DNA of 64,000 bases from Pseudopyrenochaeta lycopersici (lineage: Eukaryota; Ascomycota; Dothideomycetes; Pleosporales; Pseudopyrenochaetaceae), in assembly GCA_003313425.1 (NCBI GenBank), contig NHZP01000069.1, forward strand, positions 62,001-126,000, given 5' to 3'. Shown one piece after another: positions 11,809 through 22,695 of the stretch; position 1 is the first letter of the stretch; each line of letters begins with the position of its first letter. The translations under genes and the position numbers were made by a program. A model generated the notes under the pieces. That model saw only the letters and a list, made by a program, of their open reading frames with translations. It ran no database searches and was not told the DNA's origin.

Positions 11809-12257
11809 ATTGACGAACACGGTGGGGACGAAGGGAGTTCTTCTTGGTGGTAGCAATTTAGGTGGACGAAGGGTGTAGATAGGGTCTTCCAGTAGATCAG
11901 TGCAGAACGGCTTGCTGCACGCTAAAGCTTACTAGCGCATCCCGACGCTATGGGACACTTTTCATGATCTCTGCTCCCGCCCGGCGAAACTCCTGGACCT
12001 CATCTTGACAAGCTTAATGGTATCACTGAAGTTTGTCGTAATTATCTTCCTTAGTTGGACTTAGCATAACACCTTCCGATTTTCTTAAAGTCCCTCCAAC
12101 TCGCGCATAGACAGGGGGTTTCGAGGAAGGGTTATTTGACGGCAGTAACGAATCAATCGACAGCACGACAAACGTTGCAGATCCGCTCCTCGGAGGTGGA
12201 TAGTCTGAAAGAGTATTAACCAAAGAATACATCCTGATCACTACACGTCTGTAGACC
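11809..12257. other. Region without a recognised gene
   Basis: A 78-codon minus-strand frame (12023-12259) has no recognisable signature. The stretch separates the transcription-factor relic from the Copia 3' end and may include degraded Copia sequence. Confidence 0.3.
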
Positions 12258-12459
12258 AAGGAACAAGAGCTTGCGAGGCTCCGAAGTGCGAACCTGTCCC
12301 GTTACACCGTGCGTCCCGGCACGCTTGGACAGACGTTAGTTAAGATGCAATGGATCGCAGGCGGGCTGAACCCAGCAGATGGATTCACTAAGCCGTTGAG
12401 CAAGACGAAGTTTGAGTCCTTTCGGCGAATGGTTGGCTTGCGAAGGATCGATGAGTAGG
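12258..12459 (+). pseudogene. Ty1/Copia polyprotein C-terminal end (RNase H)
   Basis: An open stretch ends LGQTLVKMQWIAGGLNPADG FTKPLSKTKFESFRRMVG before a stop. The pattern W..G..NPADGFTKPL...F..F...MGL is the hallmark end of Copia RNase H. It is followed at the expected distance by a purine-rich tract and an LTR. Upstream RT and integrase are absent, so this is a 3' remnant. Confidence 0.75.
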
Positions 12460-12536
12460 GCAACGTCTCTAGCCATGAACGACGTGTGCGTGCCTAGCGG
12501 CAATTGAGGGGGAGCACTGCCCCCATGGAGGGGGAG

Positions 12537-12660
12537 TGTCAAGATGGGCGATGAAGGCAGTGGTCATCTGACCTTGTCTACATGACTAATTAGCGTCATT
12601 ACTTGGTCTCAGGCCCAGCTTGATTAATGAGATAGCTCTTACACACCCAAAGTTTTGACA
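12537..12660 (+). mobile_element. Short Copia LTR (124 bp)
   Basis: A polypurine tract (atggagggggag) directly precedes TGTCAA at 12537. The segment ends TTGACA at 12660, giving the TG..CA inverted ends typical of LTRs. Its position just downstream of the RNase H remnant supports a 3' LTR. No 5' LTR partner is visible. Confidence 0.65.
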
Positions 12661-12701
12661 CGAACAGGAAGTCAATAAATATATATCACGGCTCGAATAC
12701 T

Positions 12702-13024
12702 GGCACGTGTCAGGCGCTCGCGAATCGACTTGCCAGCAATGCAACGAATAACGGCTTCAGAATTGGTGTAACTAGTAGACACACTGGACTCTGTGAAAGG
12801 GAGCCTCTCGCCAGGAAACCCTGTCGTGGTCGTCACCGCATCGTAGGAAGGTCAGCCAGCTGACAATGCAGCGCATTTTGTGAGGTGGATTCGCACACTC
12901 AAGAACACGGAGCTGGCGAACGTCTCGTACGCTGTGTTTGGATGCGGCCACCGCGACTGGAAAAAAACGCTCTACAAAATACCCAAGTATCTGGATGATG
13001 TGTTCGAGAAACGCGGTTTTGCTT
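12702..13024 (+). pseudogene. Flavodoxin-domain fragment of a P450-reductase fusion (CYP505-like)
   Basis: The two frames together read GTCQALANRLASNATNNGFR, then DSVKGSLSPGNPVVVVTAS, a stop where the family has Tyr, EGQPADNAAHFVRWI, and YAVFGCGHRDWKKTLYKIP. These are FMN-binding flavodoxin motifs (TGTCQALA, VTASYEGQPADNA, FGCGHxDW) of fungal self-sufficient P450 fatty-acid hydroxylases. A frameshift lies near 12775. The P450 domain and FAD/NADPH part are missing. Confidence 0.75.
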
Positions 13025-13147
13025 GATCTTCATTAGCGCACAACTAAAGTAGTGACAACTGTATGGATTTAGAGCATGTTTTAGAGAAAAGGTGACCTGT
13101 CAATTACTGGCAGATGGGACTAATAGAACTAATGAAAAGTCGACGGT

Positions 13148-14002
13148 CTAGCTACTGCCACAGCGCCGTTGCCGCTTTCGGGGAAGCGATTGCCCGGCAC
13201 ATGGCCATGGCCTCTTCCGCTTTCCATGATCTTCCTGGCCAAAAGGAGCGTCCAGGCCTTGGGCATCCATAAGCCTCTGCACTGAAAAGGGAGATCCGCT
13301 AATGTCGTAAGTTTTGTTATCGCCTTGCTTGCAAGACACAGTGAACTCATCAGAAGTCTCTACCTCGACTTACACCCTAAAGTTTCCGTCTCTGTCAAAG
13401 CAGGAAGAGTCATGACCATCACCCGGAAGCGGCCAGTCGTTCACGAAGAATCTGAGAGACCCCTTCAACTTACTAAACAGGTCTTCGAACAACGGATCAC
13501 TACATGGTATCAAGCACAGTACGTTGCCTGTAGCTACGTACTTGCCGTCCCGTCTCTCGGGAATGGAGTTCAGCTCGAAGTAAAACCGTGCGGCCAACAA
13601 ACAATTTGTGACCTCGTCGATCTTCATGGACAACGGCCGATCCATTTCGACCTTCGACATCAGCTCGGGGATGCACTTTGCGTCGTCCAGCCTTGACTCA
13701 TTGGTTTCAAAATCAAAGTTGAGACGATGGATCCTGTGGTAGATATTTGCCATGAGTCCAATGGTTTTGCATGCCCTCCTTACGGGCTTTTCACGCATTC
13801 TCTCTGAGATCAGACCAAGGGATCGCCGTAGCATCCCGTTCTTCCAGAAGCTGCGGCAGTCTCTCGTGGAGACCTCGTAGTTCCTCCGTCCTAGCTCGCC
13901 CGTTCCTAGAGAGATTACGAAGTCCGGCTTTTTGACGGTCAGCTGACCCAAGTCTGGAATAATTACAGGAGCGACACAGAGGCAGCTGATTCCGCTCTCC
14001 AC
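13148..14002 (-). pseudogene. Patatin-like phospholipase C-terminal fragment
   Basis: The minus strand reads KKPDFVISLGTGE near the upstream end. It continues CRSFWKNGMLRRSLGLISER, YFELNSIPERRDGKYVATG, LRFFVNDWPLPG and DGNFRV. A TAA at 13370-13372 interrupts the frame, which then continues ISGSPFSVQRLMDAQGLDAP to a basic tail. This matches the C-terminal part of fungal patatin domains used as NLR N-terminal effectors. The catalytic Ser (GxSxG) and Asp lie upstream of the preserved part and are absent. It lies just downstream of the intact NLR in the same orientation but is not fused to it. Confidence 0.75.
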
Positions 14003-14041
14003 ATATTACACGTACCACCACCATAATACTCACGCTCGACG

Positions 14042-14101
14042 ATGCATCTTTAACAGGTTAATGAGAAGGGAGAGTTCGACCTGGCTGATGATCATTTGTG
14101 A
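14042..14101 (+). pseudogene. HET-domain N-terminal scrap
   Basis: Starting at an ATG the translation is MHL, stop, QVNEKGEFDLADDHL, stop. It aligns with the first residues of the intact HET protein on the other strand (MRLLQVDENGEFNLTDD). The homology fades after about 20 codons. It is probably a leftover of another HET-type gene on the plus strand, between the patatin scrap and the NLR 3' end. Confidence 0.45.
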
Positions 14102-14268
14102 TCCGCCTGATTCCTTCGGACGATGCGCTGTAGGAGCTGGGGAAGCAGCCGATATTTGACAATGCTGATGGTGTTGGTATGTGTGTGTGTGTATGAATTA
14201 ATGAAGCTAGCAAGCGGCCCAACCACTTTATCTGATCGACTGCCTTTCAATGATATGGGGAATCCCTC

Positions 14269-17200
14269 TCATGCGTCCCTTCTAAGTGACGAAAGTACCC
14301 GAGCAAGGTCACGAAATGTCTGGTGGTCTGCCCCAAAAACAGCCCGAAATCCGTCCAAAGCTCGCGAATACACCCTCTCCGCAAGATCCAGACTTCTTTG
14401 AGTCTTATAGAGGTTGCCCAAGTTATATAGCGTATACAAGGCCGGTACGTAAGTGGCAATACGCTTAGGACCAAGTGTAGTTTCGTATCCTTTTAGTGCG
14501 CGCTGATACATCTGTTCCGCCAGGTCCAACTTGCCCTGATCTGCGTAGAGAAGGCCTAAGTTGCCGATCGTGGAGAGTGTTGATACATGTCCTAGACCAA
14601 GTGCCTTTTCGTACCCTCGCAGTGCACGCTGGTGCATCTGTTCTGCATCGGTCAACTTTCCCTGATTCTTGTAGAGAGTACCCAAGCTGTTAACCGTATC
14701 TAGTGTTGATATGTGCTCTAGACCGAGTACCACCTCATATCCTTGCAATGCACGCATGTACATCTTCTCTGCCTCGTCTAGCTTTCCCTGATTCTTGTAG
14801 AGACCTCCTATACTATTGACCGTTTCTAGTGTTGATGCATGCTCTGGACCAAATATCGTTTCCTTACCTTGCAATGCCCGCTCGTACATCTTTTCTGCCT
14901 CGTCCAGCCTCCCTTGACTCTTGTAGAGAGTGCCCAAGCTACTGACCGTATCTAGTGTTGATATATGCTCTGGACCGAGTGCCTTTTCATTTCCTTGTAG
15001 TGCACGCTCGTACATCTTCTCTGCCTCATCTAACCTTCCTTGATTCTTGTAGAGAATGCCTAAGTTGTTGACCGTGTCTAGTGTTGATATGTGTTCTGGG
15101 CCGAGTGCCTTTTCCCTTCCCTGTAGTGCACGCTCATACATCTTCTCTGCCTCATCTAACCTTCCCTGATTTTTGTAGAGGATGCCTAAGTTGTTGATCG
15201 TCTCTAGTGTTGATATGTGTTCTGGGCCGAGTGCCTTTTCCCTTCCCTGCAGTGCACGCTCGTACATTTTTTCTGCCTCATCTAACCTCCCCTGTTTTTT
15301 GTAGAGGATGCCTAAGTTGTTGGCTGTAAGTAGCGTTAATGTGTGCTCTCTACCTAATGCCTTTTCCCTTCCCTGTAGTGCACGCTCATACATCTTCTCT
15401 GCCTCATCTAACCTTCCCTGATTTTTGTAGAGAATGCTCAAGTTGTTGATCGTCTCTAGTGTTGATATGTGTTCTGGACCGAGTGCCTTTTCCCTTCCCT
15501 GTAGTGCACGCTCATACATCTTCTCTGCCTCATCTAACCTTCCCTGATTTTTGTAGAGGATGCCCAAGTTGTTGACCGCGTCTAGTGTTGATATGTGTTC
15601 TGGGCCGAGTATCTTTTCCCTTCCTTGTAGCGCATGTTGGTACATTTCCTCAGCCTCAGCTAGCTTTCCCTGACTCACGAACAGAAGTCCAAGAGAGTGT
15701 ATTGAATGCAGTGTTGATATACTCCCATGTTCCTTAACCTTGTCGTTGGCCAAAAGGGATCGGCATCTATGGGCATGCCGAATAAGTCGTCGTCGCGTTA
15801 TCCAATATTCTCGTTCCGTTTCTTTGGGGACATGTGAACCAACACAGCGAAGGGCCAATGCAGCGGCATTGACGTCCCATTCGCGATTTAAGACGTGTAT
15901 TGTCCAGGAATGAACGCAGCCATGCATGCTGTATCCCCTTGATTCTATGCCATACCCTTTGGACGATGCATCCACCCCTATTAATCCATGGCTGCACAGC
16001 ACTCTTATGGCCTCATTGAAGCTAAGTTCATCTTCAGTCAACTTGGAAAACCATTCCGGCCCGCCCAAGTGACCTTCATGAAGAAGCTCGAACCAGATAT
16101 CCTGATTATCAAAGAATGCCCAAAGGCAAAGAAGCTTGGCTGAAAGTTCGTTCTGTTGTTTGACACGGTCGAATGAAAGCTGCCATGTAGAATAAAGTGT
16201 TTCGTCTTCGTACGAGCTTAGCTTAGGACTTATCTTCTGGAGCCTCGCCCATGACGCGTTGTATAGGCGAAGGTAATCGGAGAAACTTATCGCAGCTTGA
16301 TCAAGGTATGCTCCAGCTGTAGCTAAGGCAAGGGGCAGTCCATCTAGCTCTCCGGCAAGCCTTACAGCGTCGGGATCTAGCATTGAAGTCAGAGTTGTAC
16401 CCGCAAATCTATGAGGCCCTTACCGTTTATTAATGCTTCTTGCCCCGAGGCATTTGATAGAATCTCGAGACTATCGCGCATATTCTCCAGCTTCATGATT
16501 CGGATAGGATGACCGATTTTGACTTGCGACAACCGCGTTGTGACAATGACTGAACCTTGATATGATTCAGGGAGAAATTTACGGATATCCACTGCAGTGG
16601 AATCTGTGTTACCAGGTATTTTAGGGTTGTCGTAGTTGTCGTATATCATCAGCCATCGCGTATTGTCACGGAAACTTAACCACGCCTTGACAGCATCAAT
16701 CACCTCGTCGAGGTTTCCTTTTATATCCACACCATTTAGCTGTCTGGCCGAAGGATGTTCCCGTAATATTTGCTTCGCTACCTTGGCAAAGCTCTGCTTC
16801 AAAGAATCCTCGTCCTTGATATTTAGCCAGAATATAGCTGAGTAGTTGTCCTTGTGCCGCTTCGCGTACGCAACAGTAAGCTGAGTCTTGGCAATGCCTT
16901 CTAACCCGTGAAGAACAACAGTGCGACGGCTGCTGTTGCCGCAAAGCGCCGCGTGCATTTCAGAGAGCTCTTCCTCCCTTGCCACAAAGTGTTCGATTTC
17001 AGAAACATCGGAGAGACTGAAGGGGATTAAAAATTCCTCGCTTTTAGTGCCTATTCCCAGTCAATAACTTCCTATCAGTCAATGGCATCTGTACTCTTCA
17101 TAAAGAATGGTAGTAACATGAGAGAACGGCCTACCCTTTAAGGCCTTGTCGATCTCTTCCCGGAGCCGTTTGAACGCCTTCTCTCTTCCTTCACCATAGA

Positions 17201-17879
17201 TGAGCGGCATATGGATGTCAAAAATGCCTAGTAGAGAGTATGCTGAGTCTTCTTCACGTTTTGTCTTGCGTCTTGCAGCCCATGACATTCGCTCATCAAC
17301 GCTGAACTGAGACAAAGAGCCTCCTTGAAGGGCTCGAACGCCGATTCCCGTTATCTCGTGAATTTCTTGCACTATCGAATCTTTGTGGCCAAGTAGCTCG
17401 CCCTCTGCAGAAAAGAATTCCACACATGACGGAGCAAGAAGCTCTTGCAGCGTCCAGCCCCGATTAAACCATCTGCTGTACCGAAAGGCTGATTTCCACG
17501 CCTGCTGAGAGGATAGATCATTATGAATGTAACCATTAATCGAAACATCCGGTAGATACACGTAGCATTTAGCTGCATCATGGTACCAGCGGAACATGGA
17601 GTTGATGGCTTCTGAGAGCTCAGCGCTGCTCGATTTGTCGATGCAGCAAGTATCCACCCAGAAGTGCCTCAGGCCATCGCGAGTTGCTTGCTCTGCGCAG
17701 AAGCGAAGCTTTTTGTATCCAGCTTTTGTCCTCCTAGAGTCCATTGTCAAGTCTTTGAAGTTAACCTCGTCATGATCCTCTCCCCATGTGTGCGAAAGAA
17801 TGGCGTAGGGAGGGATGTTGCCGATTAGATCGTCGGTCAAGTTGAACTCGCCGTTCTCGTCAACTTGTAAAAGGCGCAT
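14269..17879 (-). CDS. HET / NB-ARC / TPR NLR protein, intact
   Basis: Three exons splice into 1159 codons: 17879-17135, 17050-16424 and 16376-14269, with introns of 84 and 47 nt that have GT..AG ends and keep the frame. The HET domain starts at residue 1 (YAILSHTWG 25-33; WVDTCCIDK 74-82; GWTLQELLAP 141-150). The NB-ARC part has Walker A GLEGIAKT at about 297-304, Walker B LMIYDNYD, a GLPLALA block and an MHD-like MHGCVHSW. The C-terminus is 11 TPR units of the kinesin-light-chain type. Known relatives sense a ligand through the repeats and signal death through HET. Two P-loop glycines of the usual GLGGIGKT are replaced by Glu and Ala. The frame is unbroken, unlike its neighbours, so it is probably expressed; ATP binding may be impaired. 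Confidence 0.9.
14326..15723 (-). repeat. TPR-coding array, mostly 126-bp units
   Basis: Eleven consecutive units encode TPRs of 42 residues (the last is 46), with the consensus HISTLDTVNNLGILYKNQGR followed by LDEAEKMYERALQGREKALG. Units 2-6, counted from the N-terminus (about 14968-15597), are nearly identical at protein level and very similar in DNA. Outer units are more divergent. The pattern indicates recent duplication or gene conversion within the array. Confidence 0.88.
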
Positions 17880-18289
17880 TGTCGGGAGCGGATATCATGG
17901 CAGGTCGTACGTGTGAAATGGGCGGAGAGCGGGGTAGTTGAATCAGCTGCTGCCTTTGTGGCGGTCAGCCGGCCGCTTTCTTTGTACCGAAAATCCCGCT
18001 ATAACAGAGTTAGCGATAGTATAATTAGCGATATTTACACCGGCGATTAAAGCGCTAAATACTTTGAACTTGCCACCACTAGTAGGGAGGATGGCCGACC
18101 CGTATCGGCCACACACTTTCGCGAGAGGCGAATGGCCTGCCAGCGAGGGTGTGGAGAGCTATATGGTCGGCCCCTGGGCGGCGAGACCACAGGGATGATT
18201 GCTTCCCACGGACACCGGATGTATCAAATAGCAGCACGCGTAGAATCGCCTCTGCCGTTGCTGATTTGTCTCCATAGGGTGAATGACCG
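17880..18289. other. Upstream region of the HET/NB-ARC/TPR gene
   Basis: This is non-coding between the NLR start at 17879 and the end of the HET-6-type fragment. A short AT-rich stretch at about 18000-18060 contains repeated gcgata/gcgatt-like motifs. The promoter of the minus-strand NLR should lie here. No specific element is clear. Confidence 0.35.
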
Positions 18290-18967
18290 TTACTTCCTTG
18301 AATCATCGGCTGAATAGTCTATAGTAATCTGGTTTCGGAGCTTGAGCGGCAAAAGACCTGCTAGAGCGAAGATCTTATCGCGTGGATCAGTTGAGATGGT
18401 GATCTGAGCAAGGTTCAGCAGCGGCGACCGTAGCTCTGCATAGGTAAGGATCTCTCTCTTTTCTGATAAATTGCTCCAGTCTCTCAGACGCCCAACCCAC
18501 CATAGCAGCCCATATGCGGTCCTGAATTGATTTTGAGTCGAGATAAATAATTTCTGTCCAACGATACTTTGGATGGCTTCTATGTGGGGCAACATACATT
18601 TCATTACTTGCCGAATTTTGTCAAGTGAAACCCAACGCCTTCCGCAACCGACTTTCATATCATCAAGCCCCATTGCTAGTTCTTGTATAATCCACATACG
18701 ACCCCAGTATGGCCGAGCCAGAAATTTCATGAGTGCGATATAGACTCTTTGCTCGCCGATCTGGTCCTGGGTAGCTGTCCCTTGATTTAGGCTCGATAAA
18801 AGTTTCCATATATGTACCCTGTGATCGAATCCTTTTCCCATCTGACCAACTGTCTTGTGGATATAATCGACTGCCAGATCCCTGTCATCCGTCTCTATTT
18901 CCAACCCTATCTCATCCGCACGCTCAGGTACCGGGAAGCCGGCCACGATAACGGCGCCACAAAACAA
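18290..18967 (-). pseudogene. HET domain protein (het-6 type), 5'-truncated
   Basis: A 225-codon minus-strand frame contains PERADEIGLEIETDDRDLAV, then FLARPYWGRMWIIQELAMG and STDPRDKIFALAGLL. These are the middle and late motifs of the HET domain in het-6/OR-type proteins. The early motifs (YEALSYTWG, WIDAICINQ) are missing because the gene breaks at about 18970, where Copia-derived sequence begins on the other strand. The 3' part stops soon after the HET domain. This HET subtype differs from the MRLL-type domains nearby. Confidence 0.8.
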
Positions 18968-18989
18968 TTGCAGCCAGCATGCTGTTTCC

Positions 18990-19907
18990 GTGAAATGTAT
19001 GGGTGAATGCTTGAACGTGATTTCGAAAGCTCATGGACCTTTTCTCAGAAAAAAGGGCTTGAAGTACACCGATTGGTCACTATATGGCGGCAACCTGAAT
19101 ACGCAGCCCAACCAAGATTTCGCACCATTCATACGCGCGGATGGGAATATAGGGTCAGGAACGCGATTTGGTTGGTCGGCAGCTGACCAAGCGAGCGTCA
19201 TCTTGCATGAAAGAGCCGTTGAAGAGCTGGTATTACTTGGCTCAACTCTACCAGCTTGGCAGCAGAAGAGCTGCCCTACACTAGACATTCAACCATCTGC
19301 TCAAGCATCAAGAAAGCGGGAAAGACGCGACTCAATCGACTTGAACGACTCAAACTCTGCACAGAACCGCGAGCTCATCGACAGTAGCCTGGGCCAATCG
19401 CATATCCTCCCTGAAGGATCAACTAGATCACGGAAGCCATCTCGCAAAAGCAGCAGCTTCTTTATTAATAAATCCTGGTCAACCTTTGTAACTGCGTCTA
19501 CTACAGCGCCAAAGACACAATTCCATCAAACCAATCTACCACCTGAGCCTCGACTCTATCAAGATGTGATGAAGCGTCCAGTCCCTCACAAACAAGGCTT
19601 TATCACAGCCATGCAGCGTGAGATAACTGATATCAAGCGCAAACACACCTACAAGACACTTGCATTGAAACATTTCAATGCTCACGACAACGAGGTTCTG
19701 CCACTGCTCTGGTTGTTTAAATACAAGCTGGACAGTGAAGGATACGTGGCCAAACACAAGGCTAGAATTTGCGTACGAGGCAATCTTCAAACCACAGCTG
19801 ATAGTCTTATCTATTTTGAATACGTGGTTGTAGAGCAATTACGTTGTGGAGCGATCGTGTTTTGGTGGGGTGGGCGGAATGGTAATGTGATACGTCAAAG
19901 ACTGTAG
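18990..19907 (+). pseudogene. Ty1/Copia fragment (integrase-RT junction)
   Basis: A 305-codon open frame contains GQSHILPEGSTRSRKPSRKS, NLPPEPRLYQDVMKRPVPHK, QGFITAMQREITDIKRKHTY and WLFKYKLDSEGYVAKHKARI followed by CVRGNLQTTAD. This is the linker and start of the Copia reverse transcriptase. The catalytic RT blocks are missing after about 19815. The first about 90 codons are not clearly Copia. It is not RIP-mutated. Confidence 0.78.
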
Positions 19908-20235
19908 ATAGGGATATACGGCATCATCACCATGGTATGCAAGAGATATCGAGTTAACTGGTAACATACGGAAGTTTCAGGGAGCCAAAAGCAATATCAA
20001 ATCCTCAAATGACGTTTTAGCATAAGTGTTTTGTCGGAGGTTGCAACTCGCTACAGGAGTCAGATCCATCCTCTCTCTTCGACTCAGACCACTGAACATC
20101 TATATCATGTTGTACCGTAACTCTAACTACACCGTTGAGCAGCGATTCAGCATCATTATTACTTGTCTTTTTAGGCGAGGACTCCGACCGGGTGATTGTG
20201 GTATGGATACTATCATTGTCACCCTCATTTTGTAG

Positions 20236-20660
20236 GCGCTGGAAATGCTTCTCACGCGACTTACTCTAGTTGGTACCTCTAATCGTGACGAGCTTAGTTA
20301 GGCCCTGGCTTCGATTGTTGGCGCCACTCTGCGCCGCCTTGCTGTTCGTTAAACTGCGGAACTGATGCGAGATCTTGCCTATGAGCGGTCGCAAGGTTGG
20401 TAGACAGGCGCTGATAACTCCGCAGGCTACCTCGATAACACACTACGTGCAGGCCTTGGTAAGTGTCCCTTCTAGTAGTTAGCCTATGAGCTGAGAATCG
20501 TGTACACTAGGTGTCTGTTCAGGGGAAGACAGTTACTTACACGTCGTGTCGCTTGGATCAAATACTATAAGAGTCGTGAAGCGGTATATACTAGCGAACA
20601 GAACGCTAGGGTTGCTTGTTAGGGACTAAGGACAGTAAGAGCTCACCGTAGCAGCAGCGT
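20236..20660 (+). pseudogene. RIP-mutated coding relic, product unknown
   Basis: One frame stays protein-like across stops that look like mutated Gln/Trp codons: LEMLLTRLTLVGTSNRDELS, then LRRLAVR, TAELMRDLAYERSQGW, TGADNSAGYLDNTLRAGLGK and RRVAWIKYYKSREAVYTSEQ. I do not recognise the family. It ends near the SAT4 relic on the opposite strand. Confidence 0.4.
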
Positions 20661-21463
20661 TAAACTTACAAGCTACCTAGCAAGAATATGAAGCAAATAG
20701 ACAGCCTCTGGGCGATGTTGGCATGCAACTTCCAGACTGGCCTAAAAGGCATACAAAGGATAGTGACATCCGTCAGGATGTTTGGTATAGCATTGCTGAT
20801 AAATGAAGCCTTTAGGTTAATACACGTCCCCTCGATCCATAGCAGCCACGCCTTGCTGATTGGGTTGCACTGGAAGATGCAGACGGCAAGAATGGCGATC
20901 TACTAACCGATAACAATGGCGGCCAGGATTGCCAGATAGATCTTGAACTCGCGTAATAGGAACAGTCGTCGGTACATTAGGAGAAGAGATAACTTTACAA
21001 GTAGTACTGCTGTAATGTATATGCACTTGAAGGCTAGGAGGATCTTGAAGAAGGTGACAAGATTATCTATTAACACCGTGTCAGCGTGCCTTCTGAGGCC
21101 ATGGACAATCGCTGGGATAATCTTGGTTAGCAAGGAAGTTGACACGATTTAAGGATCCAGGGACATTGGCTTACCAGTATAGTTAAGGGCTCCTAAAGTA
21201 ATAACAAATGCCTATAAATTGTTCTAGTTAGTTCTGACTCGGACGTTTAGTGACGGAAGGATCGTCGAGCCCACCACACGTACTAGCGCAGTAACTATTA
21301 TCCAGTCGTCGGCCCTATATGCAGCGCGGCTGATATAACGTGCCTAGAAGCGCAGGCAAATAAAAAGCGTAGCTAGGACAAGCAATACTGTTGTAACTCT
21401 ATTTAGTTTGCTACTCTTGTTGTAGGCGCTATCACGAGCCTAGAGAGTCGCCAGGACATTCAT
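20660..21463 (-). pseudogene. SAT4/rhodopsin-domain membrane protein, dead copy
   Basis: On the minus strand reading starts MNVLATL at 21463. It continues VTTVLLVLATLFICLRF, ARYISRAAYRADDWIIVTAL, an intron near 21180, then LLAFKCIYITAVLLVKLSLL LMYRRLF and VFVAIFQCNPISKAWLLWIE GTCINLKASFISNAIPNILT DVTILCMPF. This is the fungal SAT4/PTH11-like rhodopsin fold (DDW, FQC.P....W and TD motifs). Several TAG/TAA codons interrupt it, in keeping with RIP. It is a dead member of a family found several times in this window. Confidence 0.78.
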
Positions 21464-22613
21464 CTTATTACGAACGGCCTCCTTAAAAGGTCTTGATAAG
21501 TAGTTAAACCCACGGCGGAATTAAGTTAGAAAATAACATAGCATAACTTATGGTAAGAAGTGAAAACCGACAATCTATATAGTGGCCTATTCTAATATCA
21601 GCTAAATTTGTTTTCCTTTGCGCGACCTCTAACAATTTCGAGCTAATTTCGTAGAGACAGCGCTGCAATGTAACACTGTCTCCAAACTTTACTAACCGAT
21701 TACTTTTCTCGCAGAGTATGACTCGCAGGTTAGTAGGGTCCGCGGCAAGTACTGTGGATGGCAATTAGACCGTGAGTAGAAGGGACAAAACTCGCAAAGC
21801 CATATAGTGGCTTGCGAAACCAACCTTATCATTATAAACTTGCATGGCGTCTTTACTAACGCGGGGATAGCTCGTTTAATGATGCGATTAAAGTAACTGC
21901 TGAAGCATTCAGGTGCATGTAAAAGGGTATCGTGAACGGGCTATACAGAAATTTGTGTGGGAAACTGCAGGCTTCTGAGCGCAGTGGCGCGCCTGGATCT
22001 AGAGTTTGGTGAGTTTGTCCGCAGCTAGACACAACCTTCGGAATTTTAAAGTTAAGTATTTAGAATTCGCGGGGAACAGTAATCCGCTAGGAGCCCTAGA
22101 ACTATTACGCCAGGCGTTAAAAGGCTCTGCAAAATATAGTTGGCAAACACCTCGTTGGCCAACGTCTGCCTTCAATGTTTCAGGAAACCAGTCCTAGAAG
22201 AAAATGCCGCATAGCCAGAAAAAACTTCCTTGAAGTTGGCCAAGCACGCGTACAGGATTGTGTGCCGTCTGTAATACGAGCACGGGAATCAAGGGACGTG
22301 CTCTGATGGGATTATGACTGAAGAGTGCTTTATCGGCGATCCTGGGCCAGGGTTTCGGTCGCGATCCTATTGGCTCATTCTGACAGCTACCGGAAGTTAA
22401 AATGCCCTTCGCCTTCGGAGATGTAATTATGCATCGAGCGCTTTGACCAAATGCTCAATGGCGTCAGAACGCACAACATCGGGCGCACAGGTATTTATCC
22501 GAGGCTAAAGCCTTTCAGTAGTCTACGGTTATGCTTCCGATTTGGTCGGGACAGGAATCCCAAACGGCGTTGCCGGTGCCGGTTTCCGCAAATAGCGTTC
22601 GGAATGATAAGTT
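21464..22613. other. Region without a recognised gene
   Basis: An 86-codon minus-strand frame (21504-21764) and a 63-codon plus-strand frame (22006-22197) show no family signature. Composition is mixed, with partial RIP character. No transposon ends were seen before the pogo element at 22614. Confidence 0.3.
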
Positions 22614-22695
22614 AACGTACATGGCAAGCGAGCGGGCCATGTAAGCGAGCGGGCCACCCCACCAACTTTGCGCAACGCATCAACTTCAATCAATT

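Noticed and set aside
13325..13696. 123-codon plus-strand open frame
   Set aside because: It is antisense to the patatin fragment, whose family motifs are clear on the minus strand.
14171..14195. Short gt-rich microsatellite
   Set aside because: Seen (tgtgtgtgtgt) but too short and ordinary to report as a feature.
14326..15723. Regularly spaced 126-bp repeats reminiscent of an array
   Set aside because: They encode TPR units without spacers in a eukaryotic gene; not CRISPR.
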